From positions 68,730,643-68,794,642 of the forward strand of contig OX377202.1 of assembly GCA_947396885.1 (NCBI GenBank): a stretch of DNA of 64,000 nucleotides. The letters are read 5' to 3'. The notes beneath the pieces are model-generated. The model saw only the letters and a program-made list of their open reading frames with translations. It ran no database searches and had not been told where the DNA came from. Source of the DNA: Heligmosomoides polygyrus polygyrus. Lineage: Eukaryota; Nematoda; Chromadorea; Rhabditida; Heligmosomidae. This document shows, in pieces, positions 33,974-46,037 of the stretch (positions within the stretch are counted from its first letter, which is position 1; each line of letters begins with the position of its first letter). The translations under genes were made by a program, and so were the position numbers.

Positions 33974-35190
33974 GACTTCACTGGAATTGCAGCTCCTAAC
34001 AGACAGACACAGCAGTGCGTATTCGACGCCCACATTTGAAGGTGTATTTAACACTGCATTACTGCTGGCTGTATCACATGTCGCCCTGCTGTTCACCGAA
34101 TTGCTCTGCACACCCCAGGAACATCTTCACTCGTACTCGTCGCGTGCCAGAGTGGTCCAGTAGATCTTTCTCCCTCAAGGAACATCAGGAGTATCATACT
34201 TCTCATTCAGTGCCTTCACGACTAGATCCGACCAACATGGGCGTTATGGTGTTCCCCAATCTTGATCCGCTCGTTGACGGCTTTCCCCCTGCGGTGTCAG
34301 ACGCTCTATTACTTGGCTGGTCCACCTAAGCTTCGACACCACAGCTTTTTCTCTGATCCGTCGTGAAGCTCTGATCTCCAGAGACCTTTGTTGTTCTCGT
34401 CACTCCGGCAACGGCTTCTTCGAGTATTGAGTATTTACCGTTGAAAAACAAAAAGTAAAATAGTGTCTGTCAATCTCTTTCGTTCCATTCGAGACTTCAA
34501 ATGCATTCTGATGATGGCAAAACTGCGCTTTTGTAATTTCTACTTCAATTCACATTGTTTTTGCTGTTTGGTTACCTTTCTCAACATGTATGTATCAGCG
34601 ATACATGTAATCGATTCCAGTTTTGCATTAGCGATAACAGCTTGATTCTTGCAGGAATTAATGAGGACCTCATAAGAACAATAACGCAACAACCACAGCG
34701 ATCTGAAACTTTTGCAGTATCGAAAAATGATGTTTTCATCGCTATGGCGAACGTGACTCAAAGGCGTTTTCAATATTTTTTCACATATTTGTTTATTTAT
34801 TTATGAACGCTAGTGTGTGTCATGCAAAAGAGTGCCAGAAATAGAAACGAACGAGTGTGAAGCAAGCAGAACTTTAAATTCAAAATATGTACAGTAGAAC
34901 GGCGCTCTCAATTTTTCCAAAGTTTCTCCGGATTTTAGATGCGTTTTTTGCTTGGTGGGACGTCGTTGTAGTATTTGCTTCCTTGTTTACGGCCATTTTC
35001 ACCCTGAAACTTTTTTGGAGTTATGATTCGAACAATGCTTGGCACAACTTACACCTAAGCTAATTACCTCCAAAAGTAGTCGAGTTCTCGCTGCAGCATA
35101 GTCGCTGTAAATTAACTGATAAGTAGCAGTAAAATGCGTTATAGAAAGCAGCAACATGGGTCCCTGCGAGTCGTGACAGAAAGAGATACA
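33974..35190. other. Gene-free stretch
   Basis: Overlapping short ORFs have no recognisable motif. A short TTTATTTATTTA run lies at about 34790. Confidence 0.4.
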
Positions 35191-35987
35191 ATACCGCTCG
35201 CGCCGCACGGTCAAAAGCGGGCGAAAAAAACGCAAAAATAGCGTCGCGAAGCGTCGCATGCTCATAACTCCTTCAGTTTTAGGTTATTTGAAAAAAAGGT
35301 TAGCATTATTCGATTCGTCTCTTCGAGTTCTACACAGACATGTATACAGCTTTGCCGGAACCTTCATATTTTCGCCGTGGGTGGTACAAAATTGACTGGA
35401 GCGGGCTTTTGCGAGAGCAGCTTACTTCCCAGGACTTGCGTGCTTTCGGAGTATCTCAAGCATGGCGTACGTTGCCAGTGCCCTGCCATGACAGAGTGCG
35501 CCGGAGCTAATCCTGAGTGGGGTGGCTGGAAATTTCTGAGAATATTCTTCAAACGGTTCGAAATAGTCTTTAGGATTTCGCATTTCCCAGTAAGAGAAGA
35601 AGAAGCACAGTGGACATGCGCTCGCCCACTCGATTGATAGGTTCGATCCTGTGTGCACTGAGCACGGCGCACTCTAGCGGCATTCCTGGCATGGCAGAGC
35701 ACTGGCAACGTACGCCATGCTTGAGATACTCCGAAAGCACGCAAGTCCTGGGAAGTAAGCTGCTCTCGCAAAAGCCCGCTCCAGTCAATTTTAGACCACC
35801 CACGGCGAAAATATGGGGGTTCCGACAAAGCTGTATAAACGTTTGTGTAGGTCGTGAAGAGACGAATCGAACTATGCTAGCCTTTTTTCAAAAAACCTAA
35901 AACTGAAGAAGTTATGAGCATGCAACGCTTTGCGACGCTATTTTTGCGTTTTTTCGCCCGCTTTTGACCGTGCGGCGCGAGCGGTAT
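35191..35987. mobile_element. Fold-back element with 0.3-kb arms
   Basis: The left arm (35191-35500) starts ATACCGCTCGCGCCGCACGG and the right arm (about 35690-35987) ends with its inverse. Pairing continues through TTTTGCGAGAGCAGCTTACT and CTCAAGCATGGCGTACGTTG. The loop is about 190 bases. Mirror-image ORFs in the arms are by-products of the palindrome. No transposase is present. Confidence 0.8.
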
Positions 35988-37299
35988 TATAGGTAGGCGC
36001 TCAGTGAATTCCTTTCTAGCTTCCAACCATTTCGATGGATTGACAAGTATGGCCGTGGGCGGCTTGCTGGATTGCTGCAGTGCGAAAGAGAAAGTTTACA
36101 TTGTGCATATTAAGGTGACCTTAAGGAGGAACTAGTCCTTGGTTTCCCCCTGAGAGTTGTTCAGCAACACCTCTCATTAAAACGAAACTGCCAACATGGA
36201 CATCACCAAACGACACCTCCTTGCTCTCTATAACCCAAGGAGATGAAACTCTGTGTATGCTACATCGCCCATCCCCTTCCAACCATTTTGTAACTTTGAG
36301 TCCATTAACCCTTTCTACGAGCTATTATTGCATCTAAATGAATACACCAGTTCAGCTTTGGCACATGCACTGCCGACATCTGTTGAGCATTGTTTGAAAA
36401 CCGAACTTTGCTCCAACCTTACGCTACCCAATGCACTACCTCAGAACGATTACTTGATTATTAAAAAGCTGCATGCTACTTACGCGATGACTTCGTAAGG
36501 TACGACATTTAGAGCTTATGCTTGAGGAAACTTTATACAGAGCAACATTTTAAGTTTCTTACCGTACTGGTGAGACTACCTATGGAACTATGACATACAG
36601 TTCGCTGTGAGAGGTGAATCTAAATGTGATAGGTTGATACATAAGTTATCGGAGGTTTGGGACGTGTGAAACATTGTATTGCATGATATTCAAACAATGA
36701 CAAAGGGTCATCTGAAAAGCCAATGTACGTGCTACTAGCATCAGCTAATCGTAAATATTGAGGCTAGCTAAGCGCTGGGTCACGAAGAATACCATCGATG
36801 TCACCACGGATTCAGATGTGTTAATGGTGATGGTTGTGGGAGGAAAGGTGTAATCGAGAAAAAATGGAACTGCCCTACCTCGCTAATACAATCCTCGCCG
36901 AGTATGAATTGTGGGTCTAGAGTTATTTATCTTGGGTAAAGAGCACTTAGTTAGTTTTATTAAACGTCCGTCGGGTTTCAGGATGTCTTCTGTGTCGTCT
37001 TTTTAGTTGGTCTACGTCGCTGGGGTAGGGTACGTGCTATCACCGGTCAACGAAGTAGGCGCTTTCACTTTTTTGAACGTAACTCCCTGTAAACCCAAGG
37101 TTCGGGATGATTTTTTAAAGTGAATGCTTATGATCAAATGTGATCATAATATAATTTTTCAGCCGCCAGGTCCAATTGTGAAATGATTTGCAAATTTTAA
37201 ACATTTTTGAGCAAAACGCTATCTTAGTTGTTCAAACTTTAATCTATGTAAATTTTTATTTTTGCAACAGTAATAACTAGTATAACCACAAATATAGAT
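35988..37299. other. Gene-free stretch
   Basis: No supported exon or transposon end. A single 81-codon frame at 36253-36498 has no recognisable motif. Confidence 0.4.
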
Positions 37300-37905
37300 A
37301 ACAGAAACATCAATACATTGTCGCAAATCCTTTGACGCAACGACGGCTTGGTATCCTCGTGGTATGGACTCAAAGAGTTTGACGATCTTCTCCTATAGGA
37401 TGTTCTCCCATGCTGTCCTCAGTTGAATGAACTTTTCGCAATTATTGTGAGCCCTGAAGTCCTTAATTTGACGCTCAATTTCATCCCGTAGACTTTTGGT
37501 GGAATTCAAGCCGGTGGACTGCTACGACCACGGCAGCAGAGGGACGTTTTCTTTAGTGGAACCAGTTGGTCAGCAGATTCGATTTTTGTTTCGGACCATT
37601 ATTCTGTTGGAAAATGTACCCACGGGGACCAGTTCTGCGAGTATGTGGCACGACAGCAGTATCCGCGTTAGCGTTAAGGTACACGTTTGGGTTCATTTTA
37701 CCCTTAATCCAATGAAGAGGACGAACTCCTTCCTTCGCCAGAGAAGCTGTCGTGCACTAGCACCTGACCACCGCCATCCTTGACAGTCGGCAACTGGTAC
37801 CTCTGATGGTACCTAGTGCCAGCAAGCGTCATACAAACACTATTCCGTCTGTCTCGAACTTTAAGGGGCCGTTCAGAGCGTTCGCGTAGCGAGGCGAAGC
37901 CCACT
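37300..37905 (-). pseudogene. Tc1-type transposase relic
   Basis: The minus strand reads AGTRYHQRYQLPTVKDGGGQ and VLVHDSFSGEGR, a worn version of the Tc1 stretch GTRYHPRYQLPTVKHGGG followed by the VWGCFS motif. Further down, frames give LNSTKSLRDEIERQIKDFRA and SIPRGYQAVVASK, which correspond to the region after the DLNPIE catalytic box and the C-terminal PRR-QAVI-A-G motif. Stops and frame changes are frequent and the catalytic acidic residues are degraded. Terminal repeats were not found. Confidence 0.7.
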
Positions 37906-39052
37906 GTCGGTGTGACGCGGTCATCGCGTTGCGCTCTTCTGTAGGGGGGTGTTATTGCTGTGAACAGTTTTTGCCACTGTTGAATACATCAGTTCTTGTG
38001 AGCATGAGCCCAATCGTGAACCATTGCGATTTGTGATAGTAGTCATCAGCTTCTTCACTGGGCAACGTCCAAACAAAAAAAAACCTGCCCTTCTCATCCG
38101 ACTTCGTGCAGTTTCTACGGGGGGGGGGGGGGGGGGCAGTCGTTCGGTGCACTGTGCTGCCCGCGGCCCACTTCCCGCCCTGCCCACGCCGCCCTATTTG
38201 GACAAGTTTGCTGCGCTCGAAACCGTCGTTAATTGATGTGAAGTCGTCCAAAATCCCAACAACTGGTAGGAGACGATTGGGAAGCGCATCTCGGGGAAGT
38301 CTGAAGTAATTTTCTAGTTGGTTCGGTTATGGAGGCAGTTGAGGAAAGGAGAATGTCGCTCTTCTCTCTAGATTCTTTCAATTTTCGCCACAATTCTTTA
38401 AATTTTCACCTCAACTTGAGACTATGGGTGATTCCGGTCAGGAGTTCTACATTGAAGGCTTATCCGTATTTGTGTGCAAAGCCGGCTCACCGTCCTCTCT
38501 TTGCAAGGATCGGACAATTCGCTGTGTATTGTAACTGTAATTGTATTGAAAAGCTTTCTAGTGGATGGTCGCGTTGTTATCATGACAGATCTCGCTAAGA
38601 TGTTGCTGTACTTCTCGGAAAATGCGGACGACGCCTTAGAACTGAGCAATGTGGCAGGACCTGAAGGAAGGCTCGGCGCTGCAGCTGAAAACTCTTTTCC
38701 TCCAAATATGGTGAACAGTATTCTGACACTTGTCTCAAGAACGAAATCAGTTCAAGAGAGAGCTGCAGGACCAAGGGAAGTGATTAGTTTTGCGATGCCT
38801 CCATGTGATGGCAGGGACCCGGACATCTTGTCCTCAGTGCGCCCCTCGCCCCGCTCCTTTCTGAGGGCGGTGTATTGGAAAACCTGTCGAAATATTCGGC
38901 CTTCATGGAAACAAATAAATGTTAAGTATTATAATAATATTGAATAACGTAAACAAGGGTTTTGAGACAAAGTATCGATGCTATAGTTATTATATTCGTT
39001 GTTACACATGCTGTTGCTGTTGTAGAAATAAACATTTGTATACATAGTTTGG
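37906..39052. other. Gene-free stretch
   Basis: Contains an 18-base G run at 38119-38136. The 157-codon plus-strand frame at 38474-38947 has no recognisable domain, and I do not call it. Confidence 0.4.
38119..38136. repeat. Homopolymer run of 18 G
   Basis: An uninterrupted G run directly visible in the sequence. It may be mis-sized in assembly. Confidence 0.9.
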
Positions 39053-39250
39053 AAGGGCGTGTGTAGCGCAATTGGAGGTGCCACTTGTTCCGTGCATCCG
39101 GTATCAGGATCCTGGTTCGAATTTCCCGCCCAGACGAACCAAGCCTTCCATCCCTCCGGAGTCCGTGAAATGGTAGCATACTTGTCTGGAGGGGATAAAG
39201 CGCTGTCTTGTTCATCGGTTTATCACCACTAGTGGCCAAATACGCATTAT
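39053..39250 (+). repeat. tRNA-headed SINE, family A (forward, 3'-truncated)
   Basis: The head carries TAGCGCAATTGG (39064-39075), which fits RNA polymerase III box A, and GGTTCGAATTTCC (from 39114), which fits box B. The body continues with AACCAAGCCTTCCATCCCTC and GATAAAGCGCTGTCTTGTTC. It breaks off at TACGCATTATA, where a mariner-like tip begins. Confidence 0.75.
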
Positions 39251-39330
39251 ACTAGGTTGGACCGAAAGGTTCTGACGCTTATGGCTTCTATATTCAACCG
39301 AGCATAACTTCAAACAAGGCTAGAATTTTT
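39251..39330 (+). mobile_element. Solitary mariner-like terminal sequence
   Basis: CTAGGTTGGACCGAAAGGTT directly follows the broken SINE and resembles mariner tips such as TTAGGTTGTCCGGAAAG. No opposite tip or transposase was found up to 39700. Confidence 0.35.
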
Positions 39331-39701
39331 AATGAAGGGAAAACTGTTAGATTTAGGACCCAGCTGCCAATGAAATCCATTGGTGATCGCTTTCTGCAGC
39401 TGTGCAGCTAAATCTCACGAACTGTCAAAAAACATTTTGGAAATCTTCCTGTGCAGGCTGAGGTTTCTCTTCCGAAAGTATTCTAAGAAACCCAAAAAAT
39501 CGTCAAAGCAAAATGCTTGTAGATCAACTAGGATAAGGTATAACTTTCGAATCTAAAATCTTATGTGGTGTTGTCGCTAGGAAGAGTGGGAACACTCTAT
39601 TTATCAGAGGAAACGGACTTTTTTCATCATGTTTCCATCACTATGTTCTGTTCTGATCTAATTAATCTTTCTGGACTCTTATTTGAGTCTTTAAGAAGAT
39701 G
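39331..39701. other. Gene-free stretch between SINE copies
   Basis: This may be the worn remainder of the mariner-like insertion, but no transposase motif can be read. Confidence 0.35.
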
Positions 39702-39985
39702 AAAGGATGAAAGACGGTGCTGCTCAATCCATTATGGGATGCCCCGTTTTCTACTTGTACAGGATGTCGTGAAGGTGATTTGAATGCGTATTTGGCCTAG
39801 ACAATGACTTACGTGGTCAACCGATGAACAATTTAGTGCTTTGGCCTTTCCAGAAGAGTATGGTCCCAATCTATCCACCCCGAAGAGATGGAAGGTTGGT
39901 TACCCTAGGTGGGAATTCCGAACCAAAAACCTGGGATCAGGTGCATGTAACAGCCGGCACCTCCTCCAACTGCGCTCCTTTTAAA
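39702..39985 (-). repeat. tRNA-headed SINE, family A (inverted)
   Basis: AAAGACGGTGCTGCTCAATC, GGTGATTTGAATGCGTATTT and ACCTGGGATCAGGTGCATGT follow the inverted family A order. It ends in CTCCAACTGCGCTCC, the complement of the box A region. Confidence 0.7.
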
Positions 39986-40732
39986 CTACACCGGCAATCA
40001 AACATCAAATACCAAAATCCTGATCCTGTTTAAGTGGCCTACAATCATGGTCGGTAAGGTCTACTATTTTTTCCTCTATTTTTCAAAATAATTTTGGGTT
40101 AATACGCATAATAAATAAATCTTACTTTCCTGACCAGAACGTCCGCTAATTTTCCATTAACGAAATATACCATTGTTCGCCATTGGCATCCCTATTTGTG
40201 GAGGCGCAAGATCAAGAGTACAGAATTGAAGAACTTTTTCCTTTCCTTAAGCGACGAAGCGCCCGTTGGGTCCTTTTCAACACCTCACCAACACCACAAA
40301 TTTTAACCTGCCAAAACATGCTTAGGAGATTCATTTAGCAAATTTGGTATAAATATTTATAACCTATTCATGTTCTTTCACACGGCTAAGATCACTCTCC
40401 GAAGTTCTATGGGAACCTGAAGACATTCCGTGGTCAGTCCTTGCGCTATTTTATGCAGATATCATTTTGAAGCATTCTTTTGCATTTTGCTACACGATCG
40501 TTTTTCTGAACAAGCCTTTCCTTCAATTTAAGCTTCTTTATATGCAGCTTAAATTCTTTCACATCAGTGTGCTGACCTTTGAAACAATTCCTCTATAACC
40601 TGCGCCTGAATTTTGATTCAATTCTGTACCAGCGCTCCCAAGGTTGAGGCGTAAAGCTTTAGGACACGAAACTCTGGGTTTCCGGAGGTTTAAACTCTCT
40701 CTAAACTTAATATCACATGATTTCTTATTTTA
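39986..40732. other. Gene-free stretch
   Basis: No exon or transposon end is recognised. Confidence 0.4.
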
Positions 40733-42190
40733 TTAGGTTGTCCGGAAAGTTCTCAGCGTTTTTAGTGCTTCACTTTGAACTACCATACCTTTCTCAAATC
40801 TTGCCGGATTTCGTCGAAATAGGCACCGTTCGAATCAGGACTCCTTCGCCAATGGGCCACCGGTCGAATTATTTCATCAGCGAAAAAATAAGGATCGAGT
40901 TTCTCCAAAACTCAGGAAAGCTGATTTGGCTTGGTCCTGATTGGTGAAGGTTTTGCAAGATAAAAAGTTTTGGAATTGTTTGAAAAGGTGGTAGTCGCTT
41001 GGTGAGAGGTCTGGAGAATATGGCGGATGAGGCAGAACTTCAACCCTTAATTTGTTCGATTTTCGAATAGTGATTTGTGAAACGTGTGGGCCGCCGTTAC
41101 CGCGCAAAAGAATCGGGCCTCTTCTGTTGACCAACGCTGGCTGAAGTTGAATAATTTTTCAGGGCATTTCGTCGATGTCCCGTCGATGTCTACTTTGGTC
41201 GTTTGGCCTGGTGCCAAAAAGTTGTAATGGATCACAGCAGCCACCGACCACCACACAGTGATCTTTACCTTTTTTTATGTATATGTTTATTTATATATGA
41301 AAAATTAAGAAAAAAGAAGAAAAATTAAGAAAAAAGAAAAGAAAAAGAAGAAAATTGAAAAAAAATGAAGCAATGAGTCATTTCCGTTTTCGTGTTTCGT
41401 ATTCCAGTTTCCGTCCGTTTTTGGGCGCTTCTTCCTGTCTTCCTGTCTTCCGTGTTCCGCTTTTCTCAAACAAATTTCCACGCATCCTTTTTTGATATAG
41501 GTTTGCCTTTGGAAAATTCCTAGGGGTTGGCAGCACCCAACCACTGTTAGGAACGTTTCCTGTTATCATACGAAACCAGGTGATAATTCGGTCCAAAAAT
41601 GGGTCAGTGCTGTTGCATAGAATTAGAGAAGAACAAATCTCGAAACGTGGCAGTTTCTGCCGCTCACTCAACTCGTGGGGCACCCACTTTTCGAGCTGTT
41701 TCACCTTTTCAAGGCGTTTTCAAGCATCTGCAACAGCATTCTACTGACGTATAGCTCCTCCGCTATCCCGTTAACTGTTTGGGATGGTTCGGATTCCACC
41801 AATTCCTCCAACACGTGGTCCAGGATTGCTCCAGGTCGACCGCTGCGGGAGATATCCTCGAGGCTGAAATCTCCGGTCCGAGATCTACGAAACCACTTGC
41901 GAGCATTGCTTTTTTCAAAAACTATTAGGCCCCCACACTTGATTGATTTGTCGAGCTGTCCCAGCCGCGTATTGCCCCAACTTGAAGTTCAAATAAAACT
42001 TGGTTCGGAATTACTCCCTCGACATACTTCAATAAGGCCTTCAAGAACAGAAATATGAAACTAATCAGATAGAGCGAAAAATTCTGTACAGAAATTAGCA
42101 TTAATGCGCAATGCAAGTAGAAACTTTGCTTAATAATAGGCGAATGAAAATTGGTAACACAAAACGCTAAGAACTTTCCGGACAACTTAA
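40733..42190 (-). mobile_element. Mariner transposon with an internal insertion
   Basis: The left tip TTAGGTTGTCCGGAAAGTTC and the inverted right tip TTAAGTTGTCCGGAAAGTTC match, and TA flanks both ends (40731-40732, 42191-42192). The length of 1,458 bp exceeds the usual 1.3 kb because an unrelated A- and T-rich block of about 200 bases (about 41275-41480) interrupts the transposase gene. The coding strand is minus. Confidence 0.88.
40800..42058 (-). pseudogene. Mariner transposase pseudogene
   Basis: From the right, minus-strand frames give LDKSIKCGGLIVFEKS, GDFSLEDISRSGRPGAILDH, VKQLEKWVPHELSE-like KQLEKWVPHELSERQKLPRF and EICSSLILCNSTDPFLDRII. The DEKW box that should follow is lost (ITWFRMITGN instead). 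After the insertion come VIHYNFLAPGQTTKVDI and LLRGNGGPHVSQITI, where the HDNARPH catalytic aspartate is gone. VEVLPHPPYSPDLSPSDYHL keeps the third acidic residue. Two of three catalytic positions, the reading frame and continuity are lost, so it cannot encode an active enzyme. It belongs to the same lineage as the 14717 element. Confidence 0.85.
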
Positions 42191-42192
42191 TA

Positions 42193-43566
42193 TAAATACA
42201 TAATGATTAAAATAAATAAGTAATGTATATATGTATATTTATTTATTTTATTTTATTCCACGTTAACAATGTGTCAAAAAACACACTATTAACAAACACA
42301 ACAGCGCCTAAAAATTGAAGTATAGCTAGCTAAAAGAGGCACACGAAAGATTAACCTAAATCCTTATGATAATTGGATTGATTAGCCAGTGTGAAGGCAT
42401 CAGCAGATGCTTTATTTTTCCTTTCTCTATTATTTTTCTATTTTTTTAAAAACGAGGAAATTGAAAAAATATAAGCATTACTTTGAAAAAATATGATTGA
42501 AAAAGACAATAGTGTATCACTTTTCAGTGACTGAATGCCACTTTTAGGCCCGTCAATGAAACAGAGTGGCTATAGACGCCTGGCAGAAAACAATTCGAAA
42601 TATCAGAGCATCTGCACAAACCAATATATGCATTGAAATCAATTTTTTTCTCTGCGTAGTGATACCAGAAGCTCCCGTGAAGTCGTGTAATAATATTTTT
42701 AAAATAAAGGCTGGAACATTCGAAGTAGTAAAGCGACGGAAAATTGTGGTCTTATCTAATCGCACCCCTAACTCCACTGAAAACTTCTTCAGAAAATGTG
42801 ATTTGGTACGCATGAAACACGTTGTGGCCAACGGGACAATTCAGCTTCAACCAGTTGGAAAGGGCTTTATTATTTATTTGATCAGGCTGTTTTCTGCACA
42901 CGGTCCCACTGCTAATTTAAGAATATATTGTTCAGTACTCTAGAGTCAACGTAATTCCCATTCGGACGCATCTTTATCTATTAACGGCTCCCCATGCTCC
43001 CTACGCTCAGCCGACTAATGAAACACCGTCAAATGATTAATTCATCCCGCCTTTGTGCTGCCGCCGAAGCAGACAGAGAGAGGCCTTCCATTCCTCGAGT
43101 GACGTGCAGCTCAGCGTTGCTTCAGAGATGTATTTGCCAATACTTAGGTCTATTGAGCCTGTTGCTACTGCGGCTCCTTAAAAGCTCCGATCATTGCTGG
43201 TTCCATGTGTGCAACGATTTGAGACGTATTTGATTGCAATTCATTGCGAACCTATTCAAAAAGCGACATTCGGCTGATAGCCGAATGTGCTTTTGAGGCC
43301 ACTTAGCCACTGGTAACCAGTAAATCAGACAGCAGAACGTCGTTTAACTTCGGAAACAAGGAAATTTACCTATCGTAGTGCTCCACTTTTATATGTGGCC
43401 ATTCCAATGGGACTATACTGCAGCTGAAGTGGCTCAAGCTACAAACATATGTACAAGGTGCGGCGTTTGAACTTTCTCTTTTCAAACAAGTTTATTAACA
43501 CAAAAAAAAGATGAAGTAGAAACTTTTCTTACGCACAAACATCTCGAGGGTAGAATTACTCAATTT
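42193..43566. other. Gene-free stretch
   Basis: AT-rich sequence with short overlapping ORFs and no recognisable motif. TTTATTTTATTTTATT-like runs follow the mariner at about 42238. Confidence 0.4.
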
Positions 43567-44260
43567 ACACTACGTCAGCCGCAGTGACCGCCTGCATCCT
43601 TGACCTGAAGCGCTCGCACGCTCCCTTTAAAAGAGCGCTGCCCGTATTTGTGAATGCTACTTCAATAGCGGTGCGGAGGGATGTGACATTAGGGTGCCTT
43701 GTCTTGCTAGCAACTCTTTCCACTACGTCCTAAGCATAATAGTCTACGGGATTCAAATCCGGAATATTCGGGGGCTAGAACTCCTTAAACCAAAACATGT
43801 CTGCGTTATCGGATAGCCAATTTTGGACAAAATGGCTCGTGTGAACCGGTGCGCCGTCCTGCTGGAAGAAACATGGCCTGTCTGAGACTACGATCCACTA
43901 TGTACAGTCGGCAAAACTCGGAGATAAACTTCTTTGGTGACAGTGCGTCCTTCCTCAAAGAAACGTGGTGGGATGACACCACCCTCACTGGACACAGCAC
44001 ATAAGACCTGAACACTTGCCGTAGGTTTTGTTCTAGCAACAGTCGAGACATCCTCAGGATCGTGTGCGAGCCAGTGATCCTTTCTAGAGTTGACCTTCGC
44101 GTTCACACAGAAAAGCATCTAATTCGCTCCGCCGCTTCATTTTTTGAGGGGCTCAGTAGAAAATGGCAGCGGGCAACCCGCTTGGTTGTAGCAGCCTCAG
44201 ACAGCAGCTGTCGTTTTTGAAACGCGTTCCCGCAAATGGGTCTTCCTCGCCGGGTTAATG
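43567..44260 (-). pseudogene. Tc1/mariner-superfamily transposase relic
   Basis: The minus strand reads QLLSEAATTKRVARCHFLLS, a stop, then MLFCVNAKVNSRKDHWLAHD, PEDVSTVARTKPTASVQVLC and AVSSEGGVIPPRFFEEGRTV, followed after frame changes by IPDLNPVDYYA and ASKTRHPNVTSLRTAIEVAF. This is the order of a DDE transposase of the Tc1/mariner superfamily: a central VMVLG-like segment, PP-FFE, and the PDLNP-DYY catalytic box. At least two in-frame stops are visible, one before PPNIPDLNP and one after DYYA. Terminal repeats were not identified. The N-terminal DNA-binding half is not visible. Confidence 0.75.
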
Positions 44261-45319
44261 GAACCTTCCTCAGACTCCTCACTAAGCATTGTGCCTGGCC
44301 ACAACATCGTCAACGGTTGATCTCGGATAGACGAAGAATCGAATTATTTCAGCCGGTAAACGCCCAGCGCCAACGATAATCGCTGCTGCTTGGTCGTACT
44401 CCGCGCTTGTACGCAACATCGGATTCATCAACGCGCATACCCGCGAGTATGGGGGTATAGGGGGAGGGCATACCCACGATGTGGCATTCATGATAAACCT
44501 TATCCGCGACATTGGTATAGCAGTGGGTCGAAAAAACCCATCGATCGTCGTCGGTACATCCGCATACCCTCTACCATTTCGCGCTTCATTCATTTACAAA
44601 AATGCGCTCCACTGAGATCAACTGTTTTCACGAGGTCCCGTGAGCTGCTTCTTTTCCTTAAAATAAACTTATGATGCCTCCTGAAACTACGTCATCAAAA
44701 AATATACGAAATCGCGAGGGATGACCCGAAACTCCGATTAAATCTACCAGTTTTTCAAAATTTCTCCATGTCGGAGAGAATTCTGCGAATGTGACCTCCT
44801 CGCTCCGCCTCCTGCCTTAGTTTGTACAAGTTTTTCACTCCATATTGGTAGGGAAGTCGGCGGAATGCTATAAGAAAAACTGTTCTGTACGTCTGTCAAG
44901 GTTTCCTCGATTCGTTTGATGAATACGAATCGTACTCTATACCCAACGCGGATGAGTGGTGGTCTTATCCTCCGGTATTTCTACTCTAACCTTCCGCTAG
45001 ACGACTCCAGGCCCTGAGGTTATGGCTGTTTACTAGAGGTTTTTGGCTTTCAAGAACGCAAATCGCAGCCGGATTTAAGTACCCCACACTGTAGGTGATA
45101 ACAGCATGCGGCATTTGGAGGGAAATGTTTGCTCAAAAAATCTTGCGCTCAGTTTCACACCTAGACAGATTGACGCCATCACTTCTACGAAAGAAGCATT
45201 GTATGTTTTTTTTTCTTCTTTTCAAAGTGAGCTTAAAAAAGAGCTCCTGTAATTGAAACGGTAGAAGCTTAATGAATGGTCAGACGCTGTATTCACTTTC
45301 TTGGCATAGGCGACTAATA
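44261..45319. other. Gene-free stretch
   Basis: No supported exon. Overlapping frames at 44282-44674 lack motifs. Confidence 0.4.
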
Positions 45320-46037
45320 TTAGGTCGGGGAAAGATCTTGCACCACAGCGTATTTTTCTGAAAATTTTATTGCTTCTTTCGTAAGCGACTTCAATCCACA
45401 AAGTAACTACCATTTACATCTACAACCTTTTCTTATCTGATGAGGAGATCACCATTTCGTTTCTTCCAGAATGAAGTCGGCTGTGAGTGGAAGAAGTGCG
45501 CCACCTTGGATTCCAGTTCGGTTCGGTCGTTGATGCACCTATCCATCAGTTGTTGTTTGAGGGATCGGAAGAGGTGGTAGTCCGATGGCGCAAGATCTGG
45601 CAAACACAGTGGCTAGGTCAGCACCTCCCACCTGTGCTCCTGCAACTTCTTTCGAGACGGTCTTGCAACGTGGGGCGAGCATTGTCGTGAAGGTCGTCTC
45701 GATAGAAGTTGCAGGAGGTTGAGTGAGAGAGGTGCTCCACCCACTGTACTTGCCAGATCTTGGCACCGTCGAAATACCAGCTCTTCCGAGCTCTTAAGCA
45801 ACACATGAGGGATAGGTGCTTCAACGATCGAACCGAGCTGGAATCCGAGGTGACGCACTTCTTCGACTCATAGGCGACTTCATCCTGGAAGAAATGAATA
45901 GGTGATCTCCCCATCAGATGACAAAAAGTGGTAGATGTGAATGTTAATTACTTTGTTGATTTGAGTTGCTCACAAAATAAGCAGAAAAATTTTGAGAAAA
46001 AAATACGCCGTGGTACAAAACTTCTTCACCAACCTAA
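45320..46037. mobile_element. Fold-back mariner derivative with transposase-derived arms
   Basis: The left tip TTAGGTCGGGGAAAGATCTT and the inverted right tip TTAGGTTGGTGAAGAAGTTT match, with TA before the left tip. Each arm encodes the same C-terminal piece of a mariner transposase facing outward. The left arm on the minus strand reads DRCINDRTELESKVAHFFHS and PTSFWKKRNGDLLIR. The right arm on the plus strand reads DRCFNDRTELESEVTHFFDS. The centre contains LHDNARPTLQDR, the second catalytic box, once. No complete transposase remains; the element is a palindrome made from one end of a mariner. Confidence 0.75.

Noticed and set aside
38474..38947. A 157-codon plus-strand frame
   Set aside because: No domain, no splice context and no repeat match; its length alone is not evidence in this AT-balanced region.
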